Source of the DNA: Firmicutes bacterium HGW-Firmicutes-16 | GTDB lineage: Bacteria; Bacillota; Clostridia; Oscillospirales; Oscillospiraceae | Reading direction: 5' to 3' | DNA: 64,000 nucleotides | NCBI GenBank assembly: GCA_002841545.1 | Contig: PGZZ01000004.1 | Coordinates: 122,763 to 186,762, forward strand | Part shown: piece by piece, positions 42,563 through 52,262 of the stretch | How positions within the stretch are numbered: position 1 is the stretch's first letter | Layout: the number at the start of each line of letters is the position of its first letter | Notes under the pieces: model-generated | The model's database searches: none | Seen by the model: the letters and a program-made list of their open reading frames with translations, nothing else | What the model was told of the DNA's origin: nothing | Made by a program: the position numbers and the translations under genes

Positions 42563-43480
42563 TCAATCGGCAATGCAAAGTCCAGAAAACACCTCGGACG
42601 AATATTTATATCCATCGGTAGTTTCGACCATCTGGCCGTATTCGGAATCAAGGTGTATCCAGCACTCTTTTCCGTCCGAGGTTTCTGCAAGTACCCATTG
42701 GAGGTTATCCGTTGCAATCAATTTAAGGGCGGCTCCGGCGGTCAGCACGGTTTTTGCCGACGAGTCGCTGTTGATTACATATAGGTAGATGTCAGCAAGC
42801 GCAGTCACGTCGCAGCCCGATTCAGACGTAGGGTAATAAAGGTCAGTGGGAACGACCTCGAATCTACCTGTATCCGCGAGCTGCCAGTCCACATTGGCAA
42901 ACCATGTCTGCATAACCGAAAGACGAACATAAGAACTTATAGTACCATCCCCATTGAATGTAAGGTCTGATTTGTCTGAATAAGAACTGGCTATCAAACC
43001 GCTGACATTCCCGAGATATATAAGATCATTTCCGTCATATCTGAAAAAGCTGGTGATACAGTCGTCGCTGGGACCGTAGTCCATAATCGCAATTTCAAGC
43101 ATGTTGTCGGAAGCATCTATATTGGTAATGCAGTAAGCACCCTCAAGATTGTCGCTGTAGAACTCCTGGTCATAAACGGAGCCGGCATAATCAGTGCCGT
43201 TGACGCTTAAGTGTAGAATTGAATAAGTGTCCTCGTCGGGCTCATAATAGACTTCGTCCTCTTTTCCGTCTCCATTCAAGTCAACGGTGACAGAATTGCC
43301 TGCTTTGACTATCAGCGGATATTGCGTTGCTTCAACGCTCGGCGTTGGGCTAACGACAATCGGTGAGGGCGTAGCGCTTGGTTCAGAGCTTTCGGCAACT
43401 GGTTTTGCACCGCAGGCTGAAAGTAGCAGGGATGAGGCAAAAGTTAATACTATGGATAGGACAAGTATTTTTTGTTTCAT
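42563..43480 (-). CDS. Lipoprotein with SH3-like C-terminal domain
   Basis: The 305-residue exported lipoprotein has lipobox LLLSACGAK (Cys about 23), followed by a Ser/Pro/Thr-rich linker. A beta-rich region contains the calcium-type loop VDLNGDGKEDEVYYEPDEDT, like VCBS/FG-GAP units. The last 80 residues (SSAKTVLTAGAALKLIATDN, WVLAETSDGKECWIHLDSE) resemble a bacterial SH3-type module. The start is at 43480 with GGAGA upstream; a TTG at 43492 is in frame. Function is unknown; cell-envelope sensing or binding is possible. It stands alone between nth and pyrH. Confidence 0.7.
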   Translation of the reverse strand: MKQKILVLSIVLTFASSLLLSACGAKPVAESSEPSATPSPIVVSPTPSVEATQYPLIVKAGNSVTVDLNGDGKEDEVYYEPDEDTYSILHLSVNGTDYAGSVYDQEFYSDNLEGAYCITNIDASDNMLEIAIMDYGPSDDCITSFFRYDGNDLIYLGNVSGLIASSYSDKSDLTFNGDGTISSYVRLSVMQTWFANVDWQLADTGRFEVVPTDLYYPTSESGCDVTALADIYLYVINSDSSAKTVLTAGAALKLIATDNLQWVLAETSDGKECWIHLDSEYGQMVETTDGYKYSSEVFSGLCIAD

Positions 43481-43514
43481 GGTTTTCTCCAATCGAATTC
43501 ATAATTTAATGCAA

Positions 43515-44156
43515 CTATTTCTCCGTCCCTTGAAAATCCTTGCAAACATGGCGGATGCAGCACTTTTCGCACAGGGGCTTTCTCGCCGGACAGACCGCTC
43601 TGCCGTGTAGCACCATCCTGTGACAGAAGTCCGAAGATTTCTCAGGCGGCAGAAGCTTGCGAAGCTCCGTTTCAATCTTTGCGGGGTCTTTCAAATTGTC
43701 GACAAGTCCGATGCGGTTCGTGAGCCTTATGCAGTGGGTATCGACAACAACGGCGGGCTTCCCGAAAATATCGCCCAGCATAAGGTTTGCGGTCTTTCGT
43801 CCGACCCCGGGCAGACTAGTCAAATCCTCCATATTGTCCGGCACCTTGCCGTCGAAGCGGTCAATCAGAGCGTTTGCACATGACATTATATCGTGCGCCT
43901 TCGAGCGGAAAAAGCCGCAGGAATGTATATATTCTTCAAGCTCTGATATCTCCGCCTCCGCCAGCGATTTCAAGGTCGGGTACCTCTCAAAAAGAATGGG
44001 CGTCACTCTATTGACCCTCTCATCCGTGCACTGGGCGGCAAGTCGGGCCGCAAATAGAAGTTCGTAATCCTTTTCGTATTCGAGAGAGCACTCCGCCAGA
44101 GGGTATTCGTCTTCGAGCCTTAATATTATCTCATTTATCTGCTCACTTGTCCTCAT
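43515..44156 (-). CDS. nth: Endonuclease III
   Basis: The 213-residue DNA glycosylase/AP lyase removes oxidised pyrimidines. The helix-hairpin-helix LPGVGRKTANLMLGDIFG carries the catalytic Lys, and VVVDTHCIRLTNRIG the catalytic Asp. The C-terminal [4Fe-4S] ligands are spaced CPARKPLCEKCCIRHVC. It is a single gene, divergent from glyA. Confidence 0.95.
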   Translation of the reverse strand: MRTSEQINEIILRLEDEYPLAECSLEYEKDYELLFAARLAAQCTDERVNRVTPILFERYPTLKSLAEAEISELEEYIHSCGFFRSKAHDIMSCANALIDRFDGKVPDNMEDLTSLPGVGRKTANLMLGDIFGKPAVVVDTHCIRLTNRIGLVDNLKDPAKIETELRKLLPPEKSSDFCHRMVLHGRAVCPARKPLCEKCCIRHVCKDFQGTEK

Positions 44157-44245
44157 AATTGTCTCCTTTGCTGCCGTGAGGTTTTCTTATACCAAAAGTA
44201 TAACATTCCGCGCAGGAAAATCAAAGAATTTTCATAATTAGACAG

Positions 44246-44274
44246 TTGTCAAGCCTTGCCCTTACGGTTATAAT
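44246..44274 (+). promoter_or_regulatory. Sigma-A promoter of glyA
   Basis: TTGTCA at 44246-44251 and TATAAT at 44269-44274 are 17 bases apart. The glyA start lies 117 bases downstream, leaving a leader of about 105 bases without an obvious riboswitch. Confidence 0.7.
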
Positions 44275-44390
44275 TAAAATATAGTATTTTTTTCGCGCAT
44301 ACTAATTTAAAACATATCCCCCTTGTATCGAAGGGTGAAATTTACCGTTCGTCAATTATAAATATACAAAAGTTTACGGAGGGCATACAA

Positions 44391-45641
44391 ATGACGGTGG
44401 AAAGTCAGCTGGAAATCATCTCACGACAGGACAAGGAAGTTGCGGACGCGATGGCTCTTGAGCTCAATCGCCAGAGAGACAACATCGAGCTCATTGCTTC
44501 GGAAAATATCGTCAGCGAGGCGGTACTTGCGGCTGTCGGTAGCGTGCTCACGAACAAATACGCTGAAGGCTATCCCGGAAGACGCTATTACGGCGGCTGC
44601 CAGTATGTGGATATCGTGGAAAATATCGCAATCGAGCGCTGCAAAAAGCTCTTTGGCTGTGAATTTGCAAATGTCCAACCCCACAGCGGCTCACAGGCAA
44701 ACTACGCTGCGTATCTCGCCTTATGCTCTCAGGGCGACACGGTGCTCGGCATGGATCTTGACGCGGGCGGTCACCTAACGCACGGCTATAAGGTCAATTT
44801 CTCCGGTAAAAACTATCACGCCGTTTCTTACGGTGTAAATCCCGAAACGGGCTTCATCGATTACGACGAATTGCGCAGGATTGCTCTCGAAGTCAAGCCA
44901 AAAATGATTATTGCCGGTGCCTCCGCGTATCCGCGCATTATTGAATTTGACAAATTTGCCGCAATCGCAAAGGAAGTCGACGCCTATCTCATGGTTGACA
45001 TGGCACATATCGCGGGACTTGTCGCGGCAGGGCTCCATCCCTCCCCCTTCGGCTATGCCGATGTCGTAACGACTACTACGCACAAGACCCTCCGCGGTCC
45101 TCGCGGCGGTGCGATAATGACGAACGACCCCGAGATTGCTAAGAAAATCAACAGCGCCGTCTTCCCCGGATGTCAGGGCGGGCCTTTAATGCACGTCATC
45201 GCAGGTAAGGCCGTCGCTTTCGGCGAGGCGCTTCAGCCCGAATTCGCGGCTTATCAGGCGCAGCTCCACGAAAACTGCTCGATACTCGCTTCCGAGCTTT
45301 TGAAGCGTGGGCTCAACCTTGTTTCCGGCGGAACTGACAATCACCTCGTACTGCTCGACCTGCGAGGCACCGGTACTTCGGGACGCGAGCTTGAAGTCCG
45401 TTTGGACGAGGTTCATATCACCACCAATAAGAACAAGATTCCCGGTGACCCGCTCACCGCAAAGGAAACGAGCGGTCTGCGTCTCGGCACAGCGGCAGTT
45501 ACGGCACGCGGCTTTGTCGGCGAGGATATTGTCGAAGTAGCGGAGCTTCTTACTCTCGCCGTCCGCGACTTTGACAATCAGAAGGAAAATATCTCAAAGC
45601 GCGTCGCCGTTCTTTGCAAGAAATATCCCCTGTACGAATAA
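44391..45641 (+). CDS. glyA: Serine hydroxymethyltransferase
   Basis: This 416-residue PLP enzyme interconverts serine and glycine with tetrahydrofolate. Visible are [59 protein letters not shown] and the PLP Lys in [23 protein letters not shown]-like C-terminal blocks appear as [12 protein letters not shown] and [20 protein letters not shown] lies nine bases before the ATG. It is transcribed alone, with a terminator at 45706-45737. Confidence 0.96.
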   Translation: MTVESQLEIISRQDKEVADAMALELNRQRDNIELIASENIVSEAVLAAVGSVLTNKYAEGYPGRRYYGGCQYVDIVENIAIERCKKLFGCEFANVQPHSGSQANYAAYLALCSQGDTVLGMDLDAGGHLTHGYKVNFSGKNYHAVSYGVNPETGFIDYDELRRIALEVKPKMIIAGASAYPRIIEFDKFAAIAKEVDAYLMVDMAHIAGLVAAGLHPSPFGYADVVTTTTHKTLRGPRGGAIMTNDPEIAKKINSAVFPGCQGGPLMHVIAGKAVAFGEALQPEFAAYQAQLHENCSILASELLKRGLNLVSGGTDNHLVLLDLRGTGTSGRELEVRLDEVHITTNKNKIPGDPLTAKETSGLRLGTAAVTARGFVGEDIVEVAELLTLAVRDFDNQKENISKRVAVLCKKYPLYE

Positions 45642-45705
45642 TTCATTCTGTGCTATAGTAGTGGCAGGAAATCCTTAATATCGGCTGCACATATCAGCAT
45701 TAATC

Positions 45706-45737
45706 AGAGCCGACAGGAAACCCTGTCGGCTCTTTAT
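45706..45737 (+). terminator. Terminator of glyA
   Basis: A 12-bp stem (AGAGCCGACAGG and its complement) with a four-base loop is followed by TTTATTTT. It lies 64 bases after the glyA stop and before rarA. Confidence 0.85.
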
Positions 45738-45771
45738 TTTAAGCTATTCCGCTCTTACAAGGAGGTATACT

Positions 45772-47034
45772 ATGTACAGACCGCTTGCCGATGAGCTTCG
45801 CCCGACCTCATTGGACGACGTCGTCGGTCAATCTGAAATTTTAAGCGGAAACTCAATGCTGCGCCGCATCATTGAGTCAAAGCAGATACCAAACATGATT
45901 TTCTACGGCCCATCGGGAACGGGCAAAACAACCGTTGCCAGCATTATAGCGGACAAGACGAACCGCGCCCTGCGAAAGCTCAACGCGACGACGTCGGGTA
46001 TCGCCGACATCAAGGCAATTATTGACGAGCTGGACACGTTCATAGCTCCCGATGGCGTGCTGCTTTACCTAGACGAAATCCAGTACTTCAACAAAAAGCA
46101 GCAGCAGTCGCTCCTTGAGTTCATTGAAAACGGCAAAATTACGCTCATCGCCTCGACAACGGAGAATCCGTATTTCTATGTTTTCAACGCGATTTTGAGC
46201 CGTTCCACAATCTTCGAGTTCAAGCAGCTATCTGCCTCCGACTGCGAGAAGGCTGTCGTACGCGCCCTGCGTTTTCTTGAAGAACGCGATGGAACCAAAA
46301 TCACCTGCGAGGACGGCGTAACTTCCTATCTTGCGCAGGGCTGCGGCGGCGACGTTCGCAAGGCGATAAATGCGATTGAGCTTCTTTACAGTGCGTGCAA
46401 GGGCGCATCAAGCAAGGTTAAACTCACGCTCAATGACGCGGAGCAGGTTTCGCAGAAGAGCTCCATGCGCTATGACCGCGAGGGCGATGCGCATTTTGAT
46501 ATACTCTCAGCGCTTATGAAATCCCTGCGCGGGTCTGACCCCGACGCCGCCCTTCATTATCTTGCGCGGCTTCTGGAGGCGGGTGACCTTGCCGGCGCGT
46601 GCAGGCGCATCCTCTGCTCTGCGAGCGAGGATATAGGGCTTGCCTATCCTATGGCGGTGCCGATAGTCAAGGCCTGCGTGGATTCCGCCCTGCAGCTCGG
46701 TATGCCCGAAGCTCGGCTCCCGCTCGCGGAGGCTTGCATACTTCTCGCGACCGCGCCGAAATCAAACAGCGGCATTACAGCAATTGACAAGGCCTTTGCC
46801 GATATACGCGCAGGCAAAGCCGGAAGTATCCCGCGTGAAATGCAGAACGTCCACGCGGATTCATCGGAGCACAAGCGCGAGCAAAATTATAAATACCCGC
46901 ATAGCTTCCCAAACCACTGGGTTAAGCAGCAGTACCTGCCTGATGAGCTCAAAGACACGCGGTATTACGATTACGGCGACAACAAAACCGAGCTGGCGGC
47001 GAAAACCTATTGGGACAATATCAAGAAAAAGTGA
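45772..47034 (+). CDS. rarA: Replication-associated recombination protein RarA
   Basis: The 420-residue AAA+ ATPase of the MgsA/WRNIP1 family acts at stalled replication forks. It begins PLADELRPTSLDDVVGQSE and has Walker A GPSGTGKTTVAS, Walker B LYLDEIQYFNKKQQ, sensor 1 LIASTTENPYFYV, arginine finger LSRSTIFEF and sensor 2 GGDVRKAINAIELL. The C-terminal tetramerisation part contains RILCSASEDIGLAYPMA and YKYPHSFPNHWVKQQYLP. GGAGG precedes the ATG. The next gene starts nine bases later. Confidence 0.94.
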   Translation: MYRPLADELRPTSLDDVVGQSEILSGNSMLRRIIESKQIPNMIFYGPSGTGKTTVASIIADKTNRALRKLNATTSGIADIKAIIDELDTFIAPDGVLLYLDEIQYFNKKQQQSLLEFIENGKITLIASTTENPYFYVFNAILSRSTIFEFKQLSASDCEKAVVRALRFLEERDGTKITCEDGVTSYLAQGCGGDVRKAINAIELLYSACKGASSKVKLTLNDAEQVSQKSSMRYDREGDAHFDILSALMKSLRGSDPDAALHYLARLLEAGDLAGACRRILCSASEDIGLAYPMAVPIVKACVDSALQLGMPEARLPLAEACILLATAPKSNSGITAIDKAFADIRAGKAGSIPREMQNVHADSSEHKREQNYKYPHSFPNHWVKQQYLPDELKDTRYYDYGDNKTELAAKTYWDNIKKK

Positions 47035-47043
47035 GGGCTTAGC

Positions 47044-47241
47044 GTGGATATAAAAGTTGGCGACATTCTTACGATGAAAAAAGTCCATCCCTGCGGCGAA
47101 AAGCGTTGGCTGGTTCTGCGCACGGGAATGGACTTTAAGCTCCGCTGTCTCGGCTGCGGTCACGAGGTCATGGGCGCAAGGAACAAGTTCGAGCGGAATA
47201 TTAGGGCGGTTGAGCGCAAGGATGAGACGAGTCAAAGTTGA
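47044..47241 (+). CDS. DUF951 family small protein
   Basis: The 65-residue protein (GTG start) matches the DUF951 pattern: MDIKVGDILTMKKVHPCGEK, WLVLRTGMDFKLRCLGCGHE, then an arginine-rich RNKFERNIRAV. Three Cys residues (PCG, CLGC) could bind zinc. Function is unknown; in many Firmicutes it lies near genes for chromosome maintenance. It follows rarA after nine bases and is probably co-transcribed. Confidence 0.85.
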   Translation: MDIKVGDILTMKKVHPCGEKRWLVLRTGMDFKLRCLGCGHEVMGARNKFERNIRAVERKDETSQS

Positions 47242-47264
47242 CAGAGAAACCGGAGGAAAGAACA

Positions 47265-48104
47265 ATGGCTGTTGAGAAGCAATACCTATCGGATGTTGAG
47301 GAGATATTGTCACATAGATATGATAATGGAGCTGATTATTGGACAACACCCGACAAACGTCTAATTAAAGGAGCTCCATTCTCGACTTTGGAGAGCGTGC
47401 TGATTCTGTTGGAATTAGGCATGGATAAAGACGAACCCTTGCTAAAAAAAACCGCTGAACTAATATTTAGCGCATGGCGGGAAGACGGACGTTTTAAGGT
47501 GTACCCACAAGGCGGTATTTACCCCTGCCACACAGTCAACGCTTTAAGTGCGCTTTGTCACTTGGGCTACGCCTCCGATTCAAGGCTTCAAAGAACCTTC
47601 CGGCATCTGTTAGAAACCCAGTATACCGATGGAGGCTGGCGATGTAATAAATTCAGCTTTGGCCGAGGCCCGGAAACGGAGTATTCAAACCCCTTGCCAA
47701 CGCTTACCGCACTTAACGCTTTCCGCTTCAGCGATTATCTAGGCAAAGAAGAGGCGCTTAACAAAGCCGTAGATTTTTTGCTTGCGCATTGGACAATCAA
47801 GCAGCCGATCGGTCCCTGCCACTATGGAATCGGAACATTATTTATGCAGCCTGAATATCCTTTCAGCAATTACAACCTTTTTATTTATGTCTATGTTTTG
47901 TCGTTTTATAACAAGGCAAAGGTGGACTGGCGGTTTCTTGAAGCCTTAAAAACGCTGGAATCCAAAATGGTCGATGGACAAATTGTGGTTGAACGCGTTA
48001 ATCAGAAGCTTGCCGGACTTTCTTTCTGTAAAAAGGGAGAACCAAGTCCGCTCGCAACAACACGCTATCACGAGATAATTAGAAATCTTGGTGAAAAGTC
48101 ATAG
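47265..48104 (+). CDS. Prenyltransferase/squalene-cyclase-like repeat protein
   Basis: The 279-residue protein looks like an alpha/alpha-toroid of the terpene cyclase/prenyltransferase kind. Helical pairs carry repeat-like blocks such as LESVLILLELGMDKDEP, HTVNALSALCHLGYASD and LETQYTDGGWRCNKF (the GGW is a family mark). The DXDD motif of true squalene-hopene cyclases is not visible. I start it at 47265 because GGAGG precedes it by eight bases; a TTG at 47238 is in frame. Its enzymatic role is unknown. It ends the rarA-DUF951 run. Confidence 0.6.
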   Translation: MAVEKQYLSDVEEILSHRYDNGADYWTTPDKRLIKGAPFSTLESVLILLELGMDKDEPLLKKTAELIFSAWREDGRFKVYPQGGIYPCHTVNALSALCHLGYASDSRLQRTFRHLLETQYTDGGWRCNKFSFGRGPETEYSNPLPTLTALNAFRFSDYLGKEEALNKAVDFLLAHWTIKQPIGPCHYGIGTLFMQPEYPFSNYNLFIYVYVLSFYNKAKVDWRFLEALKTLESKMVDGQIVVERVNQKLAGLSFCKKGEPSPLATTRYHEIIRNLGEKS

Positions 48105-48150
48105 CGACATTTGAAGGCTTTATCGAGCAAATTACAGTTTTAAATAGAAA

Positions 48151-48180
48151 AGAGCGCGCCGAAATTCGGCGCGCTCTTTT
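48151..48180. terminator. Bidirectional terminator between convergent genes
   Basis: A 13-bp GC-rich stem (AGAGCGCGCCGAA and its complement) is followed by TTTTG on the plus strand, with an A-run on the other side. It ends the plus-strand gene at 48104 and the minus-strand pot operon. Confidence 0.88.
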
Positions 48181-48190
48181 GTTATTAATT

Positions 48191-49228
48191 CTATGATTTT
48201 AGCTCTACCCACATCTTGTCATAGTAGTTTAAAGTCTCCTGCGGGAGATTGATATACGCTTCGCATTTGGCAAGCGCCGCTCCGTCGGGGTACATGATAC
48301 CCTTTGTGAAATCATCGATATCAATCACATCTCCGACCTCCTTGTTGGGGCTGGTGTATCCGATAATTTCGGAATTCGCCATGCTCTGCTGCGTACCCGA
48401 CATGAAGTTAATAAACGCCTCGGCGTTGTCCTTGTTTTCGGCATTCTTCAAAACGCACATCGCATCTACGAACACATTGGAGCCTTCCTTGGGGATGCAG
48501 AACTTGAGATTGGGGTTAGCCTCGTGCATAGTGAGATAGTCGCCGGCATAATAGGGTCCGATTGCCGCCTCCCCGCTTTCGAGCTTGTCGAAAATTTGAT
48601 CCATAACATAGCCCTGCAATATAGGTTTCTGCTTTTCCAGAAGCTCATATGCTTTGTTCAGCTCGTTTTCGTCCGTTGTATTCATGGAATAGCCCAGATA
48701 CTTAAGGGCGATAGCCATCGCGTCGCGCGAGTTATCGAACATCAGAATATTTCCCGAGTTTTTCTCATCGAAGAGCGCAGACCAACTGTCGACCTCGCCC
48801 ACAACCGTAGAATCATATATTATTCCGACCGTACCCCACATATATGGCACGCTGTATTTATTCTCTGCGTCATACGCCATGTTCTTAAGGCTGTCCTCAA
48901 TAAGCGAGTAGTTGGGGATGTTGGCAAAATTGAGAGGTTCAAGCATATCCTCGTTTATAAGGCGGGAAACCATATAGTCGGATGGGATGACGACATCGTA
49001 GCTCACGCCGCCCTGCTTAAGGACGGAATACATCTGCTCGTTGGATTCATAGGTCTTGTAGTTGACCTTAATGCCGGTCTCGTTTTCGAACTGTTCGAGA
49101 AGGTCAGTGTCGATATATTCTCCCCAGTTGTATACATTTACGACTTTTGCAGCCTTACCTCCTCCGCAGCCGGAAAACAGGCAGGCGAGCATGATGGCAC
49201 AAATAACAATTGAAACTGTTTTTTTCAT
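48191..49228 (-). CDS. potD: Spermidine/putrescine-binding lipoprotein
   Basis: The 345-residue family-1-type solute-binding protein is a lipoprotein (lipobox LACLFSGCGGG, Cys about 21). Family marks are VNVYNWGEYIDTDLLEQFE and YDVVIPSDYMVSRLI near the start, PYMWGTVGIIYD, and the acidic polyamine-site residues in MLFDNSRDAMAIAL and GPYYAGDYLTM. It captures polyamines outside the membrane and passes them to PotBC. Its start overlaps the potC stop by four bases. Confidence 0.92.
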   Translation of the reverse strand: MKKTVSIVICAIMLACLFSGCGGGKAAKVVNVYNWGEYIDTDLLEQFENETGIKVNYKTYESNEQMYSVLKQGGVSYDVVIPSDYMVSRLINEDMLEPLNFANIPNYSLIEDSLKNMAYDAENKYSVPYMWGTVGIIYDSTVVGEVDSWSALFDEKNSGNILMFDNSRDAMAIALKYLGYSMNTTDENELNKAYELLEKQKPILQGYVMDQIFDKLESGEAAIGPYYAGDYLTMHEANPNLKFCIPKEGSNVFVDAMCVLKNAENKDNAEAFINFMSGTQQSMANSEIIGYTSPNKEVGDVIDIDDFTKGIMYPDGAALAKCEAYINLPQETLNYYDKMWVELKS

Positions 49229-50055
49229 TCCAGAACTCCTTTTAGAACTTTATCTTTTTTAATCTCTGCCTTATACTGCCTTGATTCACGCACATTGACG
49301 ATGACAAGGAGAATCAGAACGACGGCAAAGAGAAGTGTTGAGATTGCGTTTATCTTGGGGCTTATTCTGCGGCGGGTCATGGCGTAGATGGTCATGGAAA
49401 GGGTCTGCACACTGCTTCCTGCTGTGAAATAACTGATTACGAAATCGTCCACCGACATCGTAAAGGCTATAAGTAGTCCGTTTATTATTCCCGGCATAAT
49501 TTCGGGTATTATTGCTTTGTATATTGTCTGAAACCAGGTACAGCCGAGGTCCTGCGCCGCTTCAAAAAGGTTTCGGTCAAGCTGGTAGAGCTTCGGCATA
49601 ACCGAAAGAATGACGTAGGGAATATCGAAACTGATGTGCGCAATTAAAAGCGTTCCGAACCCGAGCTCAAAATGCAGCATTGCGCCCACCGAAACGAAAA
49701 GCAGCGAGAGTGATACGCCCGTTATAATGTCCGCGTTGACGACGGGGATGTTGTTGACCAAAAGAAGCGGACTTCGCCAGTTCTTTTTCATATTGAAAAA
49801 ACCGATTGCGGCAAAGGTACCGATTACCGCGGCGGCGACGGAGGCGATTACAGACACCGTAATCGTCGTTTGAAGTGACGACATTATGAGACTGTCGTTA
49901 AAGAGCTCCTTATACCAGTTGAGCGTGAAGCCCGACCAGATAGTACGGCTTTTTGTGGAATTGAACGAGAAAACGATAAGAACTACGATGGGCGCATATA
50001 GGAACACATAAGTGAGCGCGGCGAATATCTTTCCGCCCACATAATTTTTTTTCAT
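49225..50055 (-). CDS. potC: Spermidine/putrescine ABC permease
   Basis: The 276-residue inner-membrane protein has about six helices and the PotC pattern: YAPIVVLIVFSFNSTKSRTIWSG near the start, NADIITGVSLSLLF, and the coupling loop EAAQDLGCTWFQTIYKAIIPE. It pairs with PotB. Four-base overlaps with both neighbours indicate translational coupling. Confidence 0.92.
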   Translation of the reverse strand: MKKNYVGGKIFAALTYVFLYAPIVVLIVFSFNSTKSRTIWSGFTLNWYKELFNDSLIMSSLQTTITVSVIASVAAAVIGTFAAIGFFNMKKNWRSPLLLVNNIPVVNADIITGVSLSLLFVSVGAMLHFELGFGTLLIAHISFDIPYVILSVMPKLYQLDRNLFEAAQDLGCTWFQTIYKAIIPEIMPGIINGLLIAFTMSVDDFVISYFTAGSSVQTLSMTIYAMTRRRISPKINAISTLLFAVVLILLVIVNVRESRQYKAEIKKDKVLKGVLE

Positions 50056-50975
50056 ATCACTACCGCCTGTTCCTCGCCCTCGCCGAACTTATTCATGACG
50101 CTCATGCAGATAACAACAATGACCATCATTATGAGGGAGATAGCGGAGCCTAAGTGTGGATTATAGGCAGCTCCTGTAAACTGCATCTCGATTAAATCGC
50201 CGAGAAGCATGACTGTGCCATTTGATAAAAGCTTTGAAATGACAAAGGTTGAAACGGCGGGCACGAAAACCATTGTGATACCGCTGATTACTCCCGAAAG
50301 GCTCAACGGTAAAATAATCTTCCTAAAAACCTTTCTGCTGTTCGCGCCGAGATCCTGCGCTGCTTCGATTACAAAGGGATCAATTTTGACTATAACGCTT
50401 TGGATCGGCAGAATCATAAACGGCAGATAATTATATACCATGCCGAGGACGACGGCTCCATCCGTATTGATAAGCTGAAAATGCGTAATTGGGGTATAGG
50501 CGAGGTCGCCTGCGTGGAGGGAGTTTATGAGGTCGAAAATCCCAATTGAGGCGAGAAAGCGGTTAATTAGACCCGTGTTTTCAAGCAGTGACATCCACGC
50601 ATAGGTGCGCAGCAGGAAATTTATCCACATGGGGAGCATTATGAGCATAATCAAGATTCGCTGGTTCTTCGGTGACATGCGGCTTATCGTGAGCGCGACG
50701 GGATAGCCTATCAGAATGCAGGCGACTGTTGCAACGAACGCAAGCCAAATACTGCGCACGAAAACGGGGGCGTAGTCAATCATGCCCGAAAAATTGTCTA
50801 AGGTAAAACCGCCCGATGAGCTTGTGAACGCATATACCGCGATGAGGATTATCGGTATCACGACAAAAAGCGCCATCCAAAGGACGTATGGATAGGCGAA
50901 GGACTGTCTGCGGAAGCGGTCGAAAAAGCCGCCCACGGCACTGAAAGCGCCGGAGAAGATTTTTCCTTTACTCAT
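50052..50975 (-). CDS. potB: Spermidine/putrescine ABC permease
   Basis: The 307-residue permease has a cytoplasmic start, a first helix ([21 protein letters not shown]), a variable outside loop and a permease core with the loop [23 protein letters not shown] start it at the ATG at 50975 (MSKGKIFSG), inside the last codons of potA, because GGAGG lies eight bases upstream. The in-frame extension to 51047 has no such site. Confidence 0.9.
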   Translation of the reverse strand: MSKGKIFSGAFSAVGGFFDRFRRQSFAYPYVLWMALFVVIPIILIAVYAFTSSSGGFTLDNFSGMIDYAPVFVRSIWLAFVATVACILIGYPVALTISRMSPKNQRILIMLIMLPMWINFLLRTYAWMSLLENTGLINRFLASIGIFDLINSLHAGDLAYTPITHFQLINTDGAVVLGMVYNYLPFMILPIQSVIVKIDPFVIEAAQDLGANSRKVFRKIILPLSLSGVISGITMVFVPAVSTFVISKLLSNGTVMLLGDLIEMQFTGAAYNPHLGSAISLIMMVIVVICMSVMNKFGEGEEQAVVI

Positions 50976-52104
50976 CTTCCTGTCCTCCGTCGTCAGGAGC
51001 GGCAGAAAGTTCATCGTATTCCGCACTGTAGGAGCTATAGTCTCCATAAAGCCCCGAATACTCGCTCTTTTTCATTATGTGGAAGCCATCCGGATCAATC
51101 TTTACGCCGATTTTCGCTCCGACGGGGGAATGGTCAGTCGTTTGGATGAGCCATTTAAAGCCTTGAAAGTCGACGATTATGTCGTATTGCATGCCCTTGA
51201 AGGTGACCTCGGTCACGGTACCGGTCATCTGTCCCTGCGAAACCTCGACAATATCAATGTCCTCAGGGCGCACGACAACATCGACAGGTTCATTCGGTGA
51301 AAAGCCCTTATCGAGGCACTGAAAGTTCCTGCCGTACATGCGGACAGTGTTGTCCGAGACCATTACGCCATCTATTATGTTGCTCTCGCCGATAAAATCT
51401 GCGACGAAAGCGTTTTTTGGTTCATTGTATATGTCCAAAGGAGTGCCTATCTGCTGAATTTCGCCCTTGTTCATAACAACGACGGTATCAGACATTGTCA
51501 GGGCTTCCTCCTGATCATGCGTAACATAAATAAAAGTGATGCCCACCTGTTGCTGAATCTGCTTTAGCTCGCGCTGCATGTCCTTGCGGAGCTTCAGATC
51601 CAAAGCGCCCAGCGGTTCATCTAGAAGTAGCACCTGCGGCCTGTTTATGACGGCTCTGGCTATGGCAACACGCTGTTGCTGTCCACCGGAGAGCTGGCTG
51701 ACAGAGCGCTTTTCATAGCCTTTGAGCGCAACAAGCTCCAGAGACTCCTGCACTCTCCGCGCAATCTCCTCTTCCGAGAGCTTTGGCCTTTGAACTCGAA
51801 GTCCGAAGGCGATGTTCTCAAAAACATTGAGATGCGTGAACAGCGCGTACTTCTGAAAAACCGTGTTAATCTTGCGCTTATGAGGCGGAACATCATTAAT
51901 CTTCACACCGTCGAAAATCACCGTACCGGAATCGGGTCTCAAAAAGCCGCCGATTATGCGTAGCGTAGTTGTTTTTCCGCAGCCCGATGGACCGAGCAGT
52001 GTGAGAAATTCTTTGTCCTGTATAGCTAAGCTAATCGAGTCAAGTACGACCTCGCCGTCAAATTCCTTGCGGCAGTTCTCAAGTCGTATTAATTCTTTGG
52101 CCAT
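50968..52104 (-). CDS. potA: Spermidine/putrescine ABC ATPase
   Basis: The 378-residue ATPase has Walker [16 protein letters not shown]-loop [12 protein letters not shown], signature [14 protein letters not shown], Walker [16 protein letters not shown] and switch VTHDQEEAL. It ends in a TOBE domain (about 290-360; [19 protein letters not shown]). The start at 52104 ([11 protein letters not shown]) has GGGGG upstream; the open frame to 52248 has no ribosome site. An acidic tail (DDGGQEDE) is not typical. It is the first gene of the potABCD operon. Confidence 0.93.
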   Translation of the reverse strand: MAKELIRLENCRKEFDGEVVLDSISLAIQDKEFLTLLGPSGCGKTTTLRIIGGFLRPDSGTVIFDGVKINDVPPHKRKINTVFQKYALFTHLNVFENIAFGLRVQRPKLSEEEIARRVQESLELVALKGYEKRSVSQLSGGQQQRVAIARAVINRPQVLLLDEPLGALDLKLRKDMQRELKQIQQQVGITFIYVTHDQEEALTMSDTVVVMNKGEIQQIGTPLDIYNEPKNAFVADFIGESNIIDGVMVSDNTVRMYGRNFQCLDKGFSPNEPVDVVVRPEDIDIVEVSQGQMTGTVTEVTFKGMQYDIIVDFQGFKWLIQTTDHSPVGAKIGVKIDPDGFHIMKKSEYSGLYGDYSSYSAEYDELSAAPDDGGQEDE

Positions 52105-52262
52105 TGGCGTCCCCCTTTGGTTTGGTACCGGCATGAGTGCATAAGCCAAATTACGCATATCATATAATAAGCCGATATTTCCCGATTTTTTCTCTTTTTC
52201 TCGCTGTATCCGCGTGTAGCATCCCGCTTGCGGGCTCTTACAGCGCAAAACTCAATATATAT

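Noticed and set aside
44275..44390. Glycine or other riboswitch in the glyA leader
   Set aside because: The leader of about 105 bases is AT-rich with no matching paired elements.
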